From Saccoglossus kowalevskii (taxonomy: Eukaryota; Hemichordata; Enteropneusta; Harrimaniidae): a DNA stretch of 30,897 bases. Of the stretch, positions 1-10,779 are shown in pieces (positions within the stretch are counted from its first letter, which is position 1; each line of letters starts with the position of its first letter). The DNA is taken from the NCBI RefSeq assembly GCF_000003605.2, contig NW_003155237.1, positions 220,491 to 251,387 of the forward strand. The letters are read 5' to 3'. The notes beneath the pieces were generated by a model that was given only the letters and a program-made list of their open reading frames with translations, was not told the origin of the DNA and searched no databases. A program made the translations under genes and the position numbers.

Positions 1-2298
1 GGATTTAATGACATAAAAATGCAAAAAACTATGAGTCACAGGCAAAAATGTATGCCACCAATAACAACCGGTGTCCGGTAGCGGCAGCTGACAAAATTGC
101 AGTGCACCCGGGTAATTGCCATCTGTTTCAAAAAACACGAGACAACGCAGGATTCGACGACGATATATGGTATTGTAATTCTCCACTATATGTAAATAAA
201 TACAGGAGATGATGAAGGTAATTTCGAAAGCTACAGATTTGTGCCGAGTGTACACCAACCACTGTATTAGAGTGACGGCGTGCAAATTCTTTCGGCCGGA
301 GTTGAGACAAGGCATATCATGTACGTGTCACAAAAACGATGCGAAAATCCGATTTTACACCATCAAACTTACCCCAGAACAACGACAAAACTTGTCAGTC
401 ATACTATCACAAAACTTTGGTTATACCAAAGGTATCCAGGTCAGATGTTGGAACTGAGGTCGCTGTGCCGGTCGCCGTACATGATACACTGCGTCCCGCC
501 GCGGCTCGTGCATATATGTCGTGAATTGTGCAATATCTCGTGGTATACCCGCCTTCGGCGGGGGTTATTGCTTAAATATTCCATGGAGTAAAATAAATAG
601 ACTGTGACCTACATGTATATAATGTGTAGACTGGGATCCCCTTTCAGCTTGCCTTCATTGAAATCATAGTACTAGAGATGTTCAGGTCAAAGTTCATTCA
701 TTCAGGGTAAGATAATCTATGTCAAAGGTCATTAAATCTATATTGATAAAATGTAGTTGGGGGGTTATTGCCAAGTTTAAAGTACTTCATTTGATATTAT
801 GTTTACCTAAAGTAGACATATTTAAATCTCCCCACAAATATTAATCCCGCCAAAATATTTTTTTTATATCTGTCGATACAATCTTTATTTTTAGTACATA
901 AGTTTACAATTGCTGACAAGCCTCGGACATAATTTAAAGAGGGAAAGTAAATGTATGTTATTGTGGAAGTGGCAACACTTGAAAATTGTTTCCACAGAAA
1001 TAACTATTGTGACATATTAGATAAAACAATCATGAAAAGAATATTAAAATCACATATATTAATTTCACAACTGGTGATAAATTTGTGATTGGTGTACCAT
1101 CTTATCTAGAGTAAGTAATCGTTCAAGCGATAAATGTATGTCATATTGTTGGATCCTGTCCAAACTATACTCAAATAGTGTATGCATTAGACAATAGTTA
1201 CACAAGAATGCTATAACAATTGTTTTCACAACCTGTTGTAATATGAGAATAAACTCAATACAATAGGTATTCTTGTCTTCATTGTTAATATAGATTTAGA
1301 AAAAAACAACTTTATCATGATTATTAAGTCCATGTGTTGTATCATGGTACGTAGTTCTAATCAGTACTTGCTGTCTGTTGTCATTCCATATTCAACTTTT
1401 CTTTTTACGTGGCATAAATTCAATATTGCTTTATAGTGTCTTATCCCTGAATCAAACTTTGTTGTATTTATTTTTATTATTTATTTAGAAATGTATTTTC
1501 TTTGTCATAACTTAATGTACAGATTTTATCATTTTTCATGTAAATAGGTCTCTATGTGGTAGTTACATACGGTAAACTGAGCGGCTAAGTTAGCCTTGTT
1601 TGAAAAGTATTTTAATTTATCGTGTGATATTTTATTGTGCTTTAACCGGTTTGTACTGTCTGATTTTCTCATTGTGCGTACTCTGACACAATTGACAATA
1701 ACGGGACGTGAAAGGCATAAAATATTTCAATAGGCAAAGATCCTTGGATACGCTGCGGTCATTGGACAGCAATGATTTGAACTTTGTTTCTATACTGTAG
1801 TTAATGTGTAAATATAGAATCGCCTGAAGCATATATTAAGATGGACACTAATGAAGCGAAAATTTCTTTAATCAAATCAGCATTCTTGAAAATCGCTTCG
1901 CAAGATGCATGTGTTCTTTTTATTGCAATCAAGGACTTTGTTTGTATGCATTTTCTGATGATCGGATGGTTTTAAGCACCCACGTTTTCACTTTTTTATT
2001 ATCATTCCGTTTACAATAGAAGAAGTCTAAGAGAAGATCTTACAGGTCAGCTCATGATTGATGAAAAAACCTGTCCTTTAACTCAATCCAATTGTAAACC
2101 AACAATGTATTGATCACATTGCTAAAGGAAAACTAGTTAAGATTGTTATTCAAATTTTCACTGCTGCTTAACAATTCTATCAATTGTCATCCACACCAAG
2201 TTGTTCCCCACTTTTTTTGATTGTAATAAAAACATTTCGGGTACTGCTATTTCGTCTATAAACTTCCTCGAGACTTAATGGGTTTATCCTGACTTTAA
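1..2298. other. Intergenic or upstream intron, no gene seen
   Basis: I see no supportable coding exon here. The first 600 bases are richer in GC and CpG than the rest and contain short palindromes, for example ACCGG-TGT-CCGGT at 67-79, and a strong foldback near 530-571. The short open frames present (82 codons from 209; 44 codons from 1841) have no recognisable protein features. If the gene has a longer upstream form, as the mid-repeat start of its rod suggests, this stretch would be an intron of it. Confidence 0.6.
530..571. repeat. GC-rich foldback with nested inverted repeats
   Basis: The inner stem is a perfect 6-bp inverted repeat, CCCGCC at 548-553 and GGCGGG at 557-562, with a TTC loop. 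An outer pair, GCAATA at 530-535 and TATTGC at 566-571, flanks it asymmetrically. It stands out from the AT-rich surroundings and lies beside a CpG-rich patch (about 455-520). It looks like the structured end of a dispersed repeat. It resembles a bacterial terminator hairpin, but nothing else here is bacterial. Confidence 0.6.
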
Positions 2299-2301
2299 AT
2301 G

Positions 2302-2379
2302 ATGGGGGCAGAGGGTTCTAAGGCTGAATCTCACCATAAGCATAAATCGCACAGGCTTTCTTTCCGACGTAAGAAAAAA
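2302..2379 (+). CDS. Alternative first coding exon 1a: myristoylation-type N-terminus with basic tail
   Basis: This exon gives 26 codons starting MGAEGSKAES and ending HRLSFRRKKK, followed by a perfect GTAAGT donor at 2380, phase 0. Two ATGs sit in tandem at 2299 and 2302, directly after an in-frame TAA at 2296-2298, so the frame cannot extend further upstream. The second ATG has the better context (A at -3, G at +4; the first has T at -3), so I chose it. Starting there exposes Gly2, and G-A-E-G-S-K fits the N-myristoyltransferase consensus, with Ser6 and Lys7 as in Src-type substrates. The phase matches exon 2 at 9040; that splice gives RRKKKRHS across the junction. Too short for homology; the call rests on the start, stop, donor and phase together. 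Confidence 0.72.
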
Positions 2380-3669
2380 GTAAGTGAAGCTCATCTTATT
2401 AGTTTTATACTGACAGTTATATTAACTCAAGTATGCTTCACTAATTGTCATTTTATCGTGTCTAGTTTAAATTGATATGGTATTTCACATGGTTGCTGGT
2501 TCTTCAATGCGACTTCATGTCTGTTTAAACACATTCTATTCAGGCTTTTCTTAAAGTCTTGCTCTGTTTTGTGAAGATTACTACACCACTAATTGGCACA
2601 ATGGATGTAAGGCTATGACCTTTGTAGTGAATCCACCCCCGTAGTGTGCACGTCTTGTGTGCGTGTGTGTGTATGGTCCCACTAAATATTGTCCCGTCTT
2701 TTAACCATAGCTACTTTTCAGTTTATCGTTGCTCAGGAAAACATAGGCATTGTGAATTTAAAAATCTGGTGTTGTTGTTGAACTAGATAAAGTTGGTAAC
2801 TCAATAAAGCTTACAGCATGCTTTTGTTGTGTAGATATTCAACTATTGTCATCCGGATTCTGTGTTACAAAGTCATAAGACCTTGCTGAGAGGCAAACTC
2901 TCCAGATTTAATAACTTGACCCCCAGCTTTTCACAAGTATAGATGTTGACAATCCCACTACTGTTGCTGCCTGACAACCACAATGTCATACCTACCTCAC
3001 TACAAAAACAACATTATCAGACTAAGACAGTCTTCCATCGTTAAGAAGTTGATGAATCTTTGATGTTAATTTCCAATTTATTAGCAGTCTCTACGCACAG
3101 TCTTGTTGCAATGCAGTTAATATATTTACTATACTTATATTAATGTTTTAGTATAATTATTTTTCTGACAATTGAAATATATATCACTCATAGCCATAAA
3201 GTTTTCTGTTACATCACACCTCAATGATATTTTTCTGCTTCAGCGACCCTTTCTAAGGTCAAGCGATGCATATTATTATGGAGCAATAGGGTAAAATGAG
3301 TTAAAAATTAATCTGTGATTCAAACATTCACGAAAAGATACTAAGCATGCTACTCTAACAACCTATATATCATCTGAAAGCTTAGATATAGGTGAATATA
3401 TAGGAGTACGGTACATGTGCCATACCAATGTTTCTCTGAAGGACTACCTGATGACCAATTGTGCTATTGTAATTTTTTTGACTGTTCTAACTATTAAAAA
3501 CACTGCTTTTAAACACTTTTAGTCATGTGAATTGCACTGGACATTGATAACGTTGTAGGCTAGATGTTTGCATCTTGTTATTTTTTTCTTCCTTTGTTTC
3601 AACTGAATAACTTCCTTCCAACTAAATAACTACAGACACGCTACTACAATGTAATACTCCATTGTTGGT

Positions 3670-3851
3670 AGCATATATTTTCGCTGGAATTAATTTTCGC
3701 TGAAAAGGCTTTTTGGGTGTTTTGTAAGGAATTTATTTTCACTATTTTTTGATCAGTTTAATGTGAAATAGAGGAAAAAAAGTATATACGCTAGATTTTA
3801 TTTTCACGGAATCATCCCATTCCAAGCGAAAATAAAGTATTCTACAGTAGT
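3670..3851. mobile_element. Degraded MITE-like inverted-repeat element
   Basis: The left arm contains TATTTTCGCTGGAAT (3676-3690). The right arm, read in reverse complement, contains TATTTTCGCTTGGAAT (3819-3834), so the arms are inverted copies with a one-base insertion. Shorter ATTTTCAC/TTTTCGC motifs recur between them. The right end reads CTACAGTA, compatible with a TA target duplication; the left end is too degraded to define. No transposase is encoded, so this would be a non-autonomous DNA transposon relic. Confidence 0.55.
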
Positions 3852-4660
3852 TAATATGCTTTACATATATTGGTTAATAGTTTCACAATCAAGGTGTAGT
3901 AACAGTGTTTTTCGGGGGTCAAAAAATAGGGTGAAAAAGATATAAACACATTAACCAAATCCATTTAATCTTCCCATATAGGTAATGCAAAATACATTAC
4001 ATATGTTGATTGGCACACTCTCACAATCAAAGTCTTTTAAAATTCACAGGCTTCTTGTAGCACAGCTTACATGGGTTGAATTAAGTTCAATAATAACTAC
4101 TTTTAATACTCTGTGATGTTACAACAGCACCTGAACAACATAAGATTCAAAAGCAAGGTTCTAAAAACAAGGCTAGAAGCGTGTCATTATAAATGCATTG
4201 TTTTATTCGTTTGTGATGACACCTGCCAATATTTCAAATAGTCAGGTTGGTTGAACACAACACTATTTCTGGCATTGAAAAAAATAGGGTAAATATTTGT
4301 GCCTGTTCTTAACATTGGATTAACCAATTTCATTCAAACTTCATAAATATAGTACACACAATACATTACATATGTTGATGATTTTACAATTAAAGTCTAT
4401 TTAAGGGATTTCTTTGTGTCAAAATATATCATTTTTGGTCTAAAAATAAGAGGAAATCTAGTTTTTCCTGTTCTTGGCAATGCAATGACAAAATGTATTT
4501 AAACTTCACACATAGGGAATACAAAATACATTACTTATGTTGATAGACACAATTTCACAAGCGAAGTGTAATAATAGTGTCATTTGGGATCAAAATGTGT
4601 CATTTTTGGCAAAATTTGGTGGAAACATTTCTTTTTTGCCTGTTAGGTAATGCAAAGTAC
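3850..4660. repeat. Degenerate tandem array, recurring ATACATTACATATGTTGAT core
   Basis: The core occurs at 3991-4010, 4361-4379 and, with one change, 4524-4543; a weaker copy lies near 3853-3874. Each copy is followed by a TTTCACAA-TCAAAGT type segment, and several by GTCAAAAA-T and a TAGGGTGAAA-like or CCTGTTCTT segment. Spacing is irregular (roughly 140 to 370 bases), so copies have decayed or been lost. It is non-coding and may belong to the same family as the repeats at about 10.8-11.4 kb. Confidence 0.6.
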
Positions 4661-5399
4661 ATGTCACAGTCTATGTCTATTAAAGAATGCTATGTCATTT
4701 TATGTCTTGTTTAATAATGATTACACAAGTATGAAAAGTCAATTTTAATATAAGGATATTAATAGATACTTGAACTAAGTTATTATATAGAATTCAACTA
4801 CCTTTGTTGTCTGCATTGTTGATCTTGATCACCCTCTTTTAATCTAATTGATTGACTTTCACCTCCTAGCTTCTTACACTTTATTAACAACTTGATTTTG
4901 CCACTTTACTTTATTACCCCTGCTCACTGATCCTTATCTTTTTTAATTGACTTTAAACCAGTCAATTTCCCCTGGGGAGTGTGTTTTTCTCCATAATTGT
5001 AATTTGGCACTTGCCTGTTAAATACATGCAGATTTTCTAACTACTGTGCCAGGTTCTTGTCCCATTAACAGATGCATGGGAACAATACAATGAAATCAAT
5101 AGTTATTCCCAACGGCATGTCATCTGCGATTTACACTGCTACTTCTGACCTGCCACCTTACAGTAGCGCCTATTCATAATGTGTATATTACACACTCACA
5201 ATGAATTAGTGTCAATATTTGTGAAAATAAATTATTAGTAGTATACTGAAATACCAGCATTTATTCTGTAATGATTATTGTAAACTTACCTCACAACCAC
5301 CTGTTTGATTTTCCCCAAAACTGTTATTTTTAAAAATCTGGTTGTGAATTCAAAATAATTTTTGATAAATAAATTTATGTGTTATTTAAAGAGGTAAAA

Positions 5400-5630
5400 T
5401 ATCTATTAGAAACTAGAAAAAAATGAAAAATAAAAACTTGCACAGACAAAAATCATGGGGAAAAAATCTTGTAGGAATCATTAGAAGAAAAAAACATTCA
5501 CAGCTTAATCTTAGAAAAAAATATTTCACAAAGTGAAAAAAAGAAATTCTAATGAAAAAAAAAAATATTAGCACAAACTATTATATAAATTAAAATGAAG
5601 AAAAAACAATTTTGCACAGTTTTTCTGCCA
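5400..5630 (+). repeat. A-rich strand-asymmetric block
   Basis: Runs of 5-11 A residues recur on the plus strand with few matching T runs, separated by short segments such as CATTCACAG, TTTCACAA and TAGCACAAA. No period is exact. It may be decayed tandem sequence or the tail of an old retroposon; no coding potential is seen. Confidence 0.45.
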
Positions 5631-6633
5631 TAGCCCCACCAAGAGTTTCTGGTGGTCCACTCTTAAGTTTACAAAAGTCTTAATCACATACTAGTACTCA
5701 AATACATTTTCTACATAATGTGTTTTGGTAAGGTCTACACAGACTCGAGGTTGTCAGAGGAAATTTGCTCTACTGCCCTCTTTGGTTTCGTTTAGTAGTG
5801 TTTTACATTGTGTGAATTCACCACAGAACTATGCATGTCTTTCTTGTGTCATTCTTGAGATAGTCTTGAGACAGTATGTGTGTTGTTGTGTCACCCTCTA
5901 TGTGTAGTTCACATAGTTTGAATGCACACATTTCATAAACTATTTGAAGTAGCTTTCGTGCCACTATAGGAAACTTGATTGTTTACACTCTCATTGGATG
6001 TGTCCCTTTAAAATCAATTCTATTCAATGTTTTACCTTGGAGGACTCCACCCCTTTGATACTGCAATCCCTCAACCAATAGTGTCTGGCACTATAACAAT
6101 ACCTATTGTTTCCTTCACGTCATTTCACCTTTGTATGTACCTATTGTACATTCTCTCCACTGTTATGCTGTGTGCGTGTTTTCGGGTCCTATTTTTTCTA
6201 CCAGGGTTGTAGTTGCGTTAGTAACAATCAGGTGGAGCAAAGTTCGATAAACAAGTCCCCTGTTAATCATTGACTTGGTGCTAGCATTAGTAGACTGTAA
6301 TCCGTAGTGCGATGATTTCTATGTGTAGGGCTGCAATAGTGTTGTACGGCAGTGTCGACTCAAATTCCTGTGTTAAAGGGAATAAACAATAGCCTTTGTC
6401 GTGTACCTCGGAGAATAGCAGATATTCAATACCTAAGACGGTGACAGATATATTGCATGGTTTAGGAGCCTTTGTTGATTTATACTACAAACTAGTCAGA
6501 GGACATTTAAATAAAGATGCATTGGGACGTGCCTAAGTAAAGGAGCTGACATTCACAGGATCATAATACATACAGGCTATGTAGGCTGCGTCAGAGCTAG
6601 TTCTACCACGACTGACAGGGATAAACCACAATC

Positions 6634-7044
6634 ATGACTTCGCTGGATGTGCCAGATGAAGTCGCCAGCATTCTGAAAAGCATGGATTATCAGAATTATG
6701 AGCTTCAATGGCGAGTTCAAACTAACGACGATCGAGAAATTAAACGGCTGGTTCTAACTTGGCAAAGATTTTCTCACCCCGACGGCACATCAACACCGTT
6801 GTTTTACGAGTCATCAGATGCTCTTCATTTTGCTGGAAGTGGTGGGGGCAAGAAAAAGTCGCCATCCAAGCGGAGGAGAGATATAAAAAGGATGAAGAAG
6901 TGGCTAGAAAAGAAATCTGAAAGCCAAGCTGATGATGAACCTGAAAGCCCACGCGATGACGCCAGTCTTCCTCATGCAGATCTGAATAATCCCCTTCACA
7001 ATCAGAGCGGCTTACTTGATTCAGGGCTACACAGTGATGCAGAT
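6634..7044 (+). CDS. Alternative first coding exon 1b: basic-motif N-terminal module with DSGLHS end
   Basis: This exon gives 137 codons from ATG 6634 to a GTGAGT donor at 7045, phase 0. An in-frame TAA at 6622-6624 lies just upstream, and the ATG has A at -3, so the start is well fixed. Residues 1-70 begin MTSLDVPDEVASILKSMDYQ and look like a small folded domain with strands (YELQWRVQ, LVLTWQRF). Residues about 72-95 are strongly basic, with KKKSPSKRRRDIKRMKKWLE. The tail is acidic and Ser/Pro-rich and ends LLDSGLHSDAD, in which DSGLHS (7018-7035) matches the beta-TrCP phosphodegron form DSG-phi-x-S. From memory, KKSPS-x(3-4)-RD-x(2)-R is common in uncharacterised proteins of marine invertebrates; I cannot name a function. 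It splices in phase to exon 2, as does exon 1a. If it is not joined to exon 2, it would be a separate 146-residue protein read through to TAA at 7072. Confidence 0.72.
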
Positions 7045-9039
7045 GTGAGTTTTAACTCCATAATTAATTTATAGTATTCAACAGCAGATTTTTTAATGTT
7101 TTTTTTTTCAACAAAAAAAAATGGCAGAACAAGAATTAAATTTATTAATGCAAGAGTGGATATGGGTATGGGTAGACTCCTATTCCTGCAACAAATTGGT
7201 TAAAGAAGTTTTAGTAACTTATTGCAAAATAACACCATTAAATGTGTTACCAAGGTTACCAAGATATAGTAACTGATATTCTAAGTATGTATCGTAATTT
7301 CCTTCTATTTAACCCGCCTATTCTATCAGTTTTAGTGGTCAGATATCAGATGGCGTTGGCACCATGCCAGCATGTTGAAAATCTAATACATGTTCAAATA
7401 GGGGTAAATATCAAGAGGCAAGAAGCTTCTCAGCTGTGGTATGAAACGGTGTTTGCTATTCTGATAAGAAGGGACGCTCTTTACTTTGTAGCATTATGGC
7501 AACAAAAGCCATGTTCAAAATGACCCTAAATAATCATTCGTGATTGTTTGTAGAAACCACAACAGCAATAGCAGACGAACATTTGCTTTGAATCAATCGT
7601 GCGGGCACGTCTTTTTGGCGTATTTAATTTGAAGAACAGATTAGCTTCATAGATTTCAATGCTATAGTGTCAATTCACTAAAAAAATTCAATGGACTCCG
7701 CCTAACCTTCTGTGCTTCGCTTCTTTTTTAAATTGGAATTTCTTTTTCTGGAGCCACAGAAGCATTTAAATCTAGTGCGATGTTATCGATGTTTGTGTAG
7801 TGCTCGCGACTTAAGCACAAATCTTGGTGTCTCATTAATGAGGCTTGAAGTATGTGTTATTCTTTGACGTGTTTCTAAGGTTTCGCCAAGGTCAAAACAT
7901 GCAGCAATTTGTACAAAGAACTCCTGTTCTATTAGTATTGAAAGAAACTGTGTGAATCTGCTGACGAGGTTGATAGCCACACAACAAACCCATCCGAATT
8001 GTAGGTGTGTCCAACTGCAAATGTTCTTGGGAGACCGTCTTCATGACAAACTTTTAAATCAAACAAAAAAATGCGAGGCCAAGAATTTCACTTTCTCATA
8101 TTTGTTCTTACGAGGATTTATCAGACAACAGAGCTGTAAAGATTTATTGCCACAGAAAGATTCAATATTTCCTTTTGACTACAATGTCAATAAGGGTGAT
8201 GTGTTAAATAATGGACAGTCAATTTTAAAGAGGTGTGGACCACAACTGATAAAAGACTACATACACCAATTGCATGGGGTCTTAAGTATCACAGTTGTAG
8301 CATTTACTAGCTGTTATTCTTGCTTTAGTTTATAGAAATAATCCAAATAAATAGTCACTTCTTATTTTAGATTAAATTATCTCTAATTCTTAAAGTTTTT
8401 ATTTATTACTTAATTTTAAAGCTCGAATTGAAAATATTCAAAGTTTAATTTTATCAAGGTTGTTGTAAATACCACTGACTCTTAATTTATTTTTCTAATT
8501 CCCTTGATGATATGAATCAAGAAAATAATTCTGGAATAGATTTTTATAATATATATATATTGTAACGATTTCTGGAGTGAGAGTGTTGTGTACTGTATGA
8601 GATTGATGTCATTAAAAAAAATAAAATGTTTGTTGTGAATACTATGGTAGCTAGGAACTGACACCTGTTGATTTATTCAAGGTATTTAACAAGTGTATCA
8701 TTTGATTTACGAGTACTTTGTTTGTGTTTAACATCTTGTTACTTCGCCACAAATAATATTTTAGTTGTTTCTGTAATTTGGGCGCAATGTGTCACTGGCT
8801 TTCTACCATGACAGAACAACTAATAAGTGTGATTAGTAGCATGTATGAATATTTATTTTGAAGAAAACAAAAACATGTGAATCTTTTAACACATACATAG
8901 TTACGTGCAGGTATATTGGTGATACTTGAGGTCAGCCTCCAATACCCCCCAAGGCATGATTGACCTTTGACACATATTGGTAATGGTGAGCAATCAGAAT
9001 AAAATCATTCAAATTTTTATTTATGTATTTTTTTTACAG
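7045..9039 (+). other. Intron 1 (common part)
   Basis: This is AT-rich non-coding sequence. A 127-codon open frame starts at 7952 but has no recognisable domain, and I treat it as chance. There is a short AT dinucleotide run near 8550-8560. The acceptor at its end is a strong pyrimidine tract with TTTTTTTTACAG. Confidence 0.7.
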
Positions 9040-9158
9040 AGACATTCTGCTGGTCTTAGTAGCCGTAAAGAAAGTATTGAAAGTTTACATTTACATGGTG
9101 ATCAGATGTGTACATACTGCAGTAGTCCTGACCAAGCTATTGTAGAAGAACATCTCAG
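9040..9158 (+). CDS. Exon 2: linker into the spectrin-repeat rod
   Basis: The exon runs from RHSAGLSSRKESIE to PDQAIVEEHLR; it has 39 codons plus two bases and a GTTAGT donor. Residues 1-30 are a polar, Ser/His-rich linker with one Cys pair (CTYC) that has no partner pair, so it is not a zinc finger by itself. The last part, PDQAIVEEHLR, starts a helix that continues in exon 3 as helix C of a spectrin repeat. Helices A and B of that repeat are missing, so the rod opens in mid-repeat. This is the common acceptor for both first exons. Confidence 0.85.
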
Positions 9159-10779
9159 GTTAGTTTATCTTTTCATTATTATTCAACCTTGTTGATTTTC
9201 TGTCAGTCTCACAATATTTTTACTCAATATTTCACTTGAATAACTTGCTTATGAGTCTTGGTGTTGTTTTCTACTTTTATATTAACCATACCACACATTG
9301 TTAATTTTTGTCATCTTTCACTTTTTAAAGTACACCTATTAATATCTGCCTTTTTCATTTCAAGTGTAGACGTTTGATTTTTTTTTCAAAATCTGTGGGT
9401 ATTGTGAGATTTATACTCTTTTCCTTCAAAATTCTCATTCAAATAGGAAAAAATTACAGAAAATGTGAGAATCTGTCCTGAAAATGTTGGTGAGAAAATA
9501 TTGAGAGTAATCTCTGACTCGTAAGGTTTAGAGATTTTTTTTAGATTTTATGTAATTTTTCACTAATTTTAACATATTTTGTTGACAGATAGAAACATTC
9601 CCTAGTGTATAAGTTTGGATCAAATTAGTAAATTAACTTTATTGGATGTTTACAATGATTGCTAAAGGGTTAACAAACCCAAAAAAAAGAACAAAAGTTG
9701 ACCATTTCCATTTTGTGGTAGTTGTATATCATCTTTAGATTATTTCTGCTCTTTCTAACCTCTCATAAATGGTTACTTTGATAAAGTCATAAATTCAAGG
9801 GACAAAACAAACTTATTATTCAGTGTTAACAATTCCCTAAGGCCAGACTTTTTTTATATGAGCCTCCACGACAGCTTGCTTTTAAATAAGCGTTCATTGG
9901 AATTGGTACCATGACTAACAGTGCCTAACAACCAGTCCACTCAAGTCACAAGTGTAGTGTACTGTAAAAATACCAAACTTAGTTTCAGTGATTTTATCCT
10001 GTCCAGATCGTAAAACTGATTACCACGATAGTTGTCATAGAAGATCTATCCCGGGAATATAAGACTGGGTCACTACGTCCTTAAACTGATTTTACTGTTT
10101 GCCCATCCAAACATTCATCTCCTTAGAAACATTGAAAATAACTGACTTTTATCGCCTGTTCTAGCTGAACGCTATTTAAAATCTTATTATTTCCATTTCT
10201 TGACCCAAACCTCAAGGTTTAGGGGTTAAGGAGAGAGAGTTTTGAACGAAGTTAGTGAAGGTCCCTTCCTGTCAATGCTTATACTTATTTATTGTGCCTG
10301 TCCATAGAGAAACCAAAACTTTGAAGACTTGAAGATCTATATACACATAGACTGATGTCTTGAAATCTATTGTCAATTTGTGTAATTTTTTTTGTACGTT
10401 TCTATCTTTTTGTTGTGTGGTAGTGCTACTTGATTTTTTTTTTAGGGTGGGGTTGCTTACAGAAGACATTGTGGGTCAGACTTATGTCACCACTTGACAA
10501 GTGACATACTAATTGTATGTCTTTGTGCTCAGATCATATTATTCAAAGGAAAAATTCCTAACTTTAATTGTCACAATTGCTCACTTGTTAACAGAATAGT
10601 GGATCTTTCTTCTGGTTCATTCTCACAGAAGTACATCACCAGATTTATTCTATCAAACAATGGCACTAAAACTATTTCTATAAGTTGCTGCAGTTTGTGT
10701 TTAAATGGGGACTTATGTAAATGTGTATGTCTCCACTTGTGTTTTGGTTATGCCTAGACCAATTTAAACTTACCGTGTA

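Larger units (their letters stand above)
2380..6633 (+). other. Intron of the 1a transcript, repeat-rich
   Basis: I find no convincing coding exon between the two first exons. The stretch holds a GT microsatellite near 2655-2672, an inverted-repeat element near 3670-3851, degenerate tandem repeats from about 3850 to 4660, and a strongly A-rich block at about 5400-5630. The last few hundred bases must contain the promoter and 5' leader of the 1b transcript, but no clear TATA or initiator element can be pointed to. Confidence 0.6.

Noticed and set aside
530-571. Foldback considered as a Helitron 3' end or a bacterial terminator
   Set aside because: No CTRR end follows the stem, no T tract follows it, and the surroundings are an animal genome; class left open.
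209-591. Three overlapping plus-strand open frames of 61-103 codons
   Set aside because: No recognisable domain or splice pattern, all three frames are equally open, and the stretch has repeat-like palindromes; chance frames are more likely.
1841-1975. 44-codon frame starting MDTNEAKISLIKSAFLK
   Set aside because: Looks mildly protein-like at its start but is short, ends without a donor site and has no visible partner.
7952-8335. 127-codon plus-strand frame in intron 1
   Set aside because: Odd, Cys- and Phe-rich composition with no domain; lies between in-phase exons and is not needed by the gene model.
9100-9125. CTYC in exon 2 considered as a zinc-binding site
   Set aside because: Only one Cys pair is present and no second Cys/His pair lies at a usable distance.
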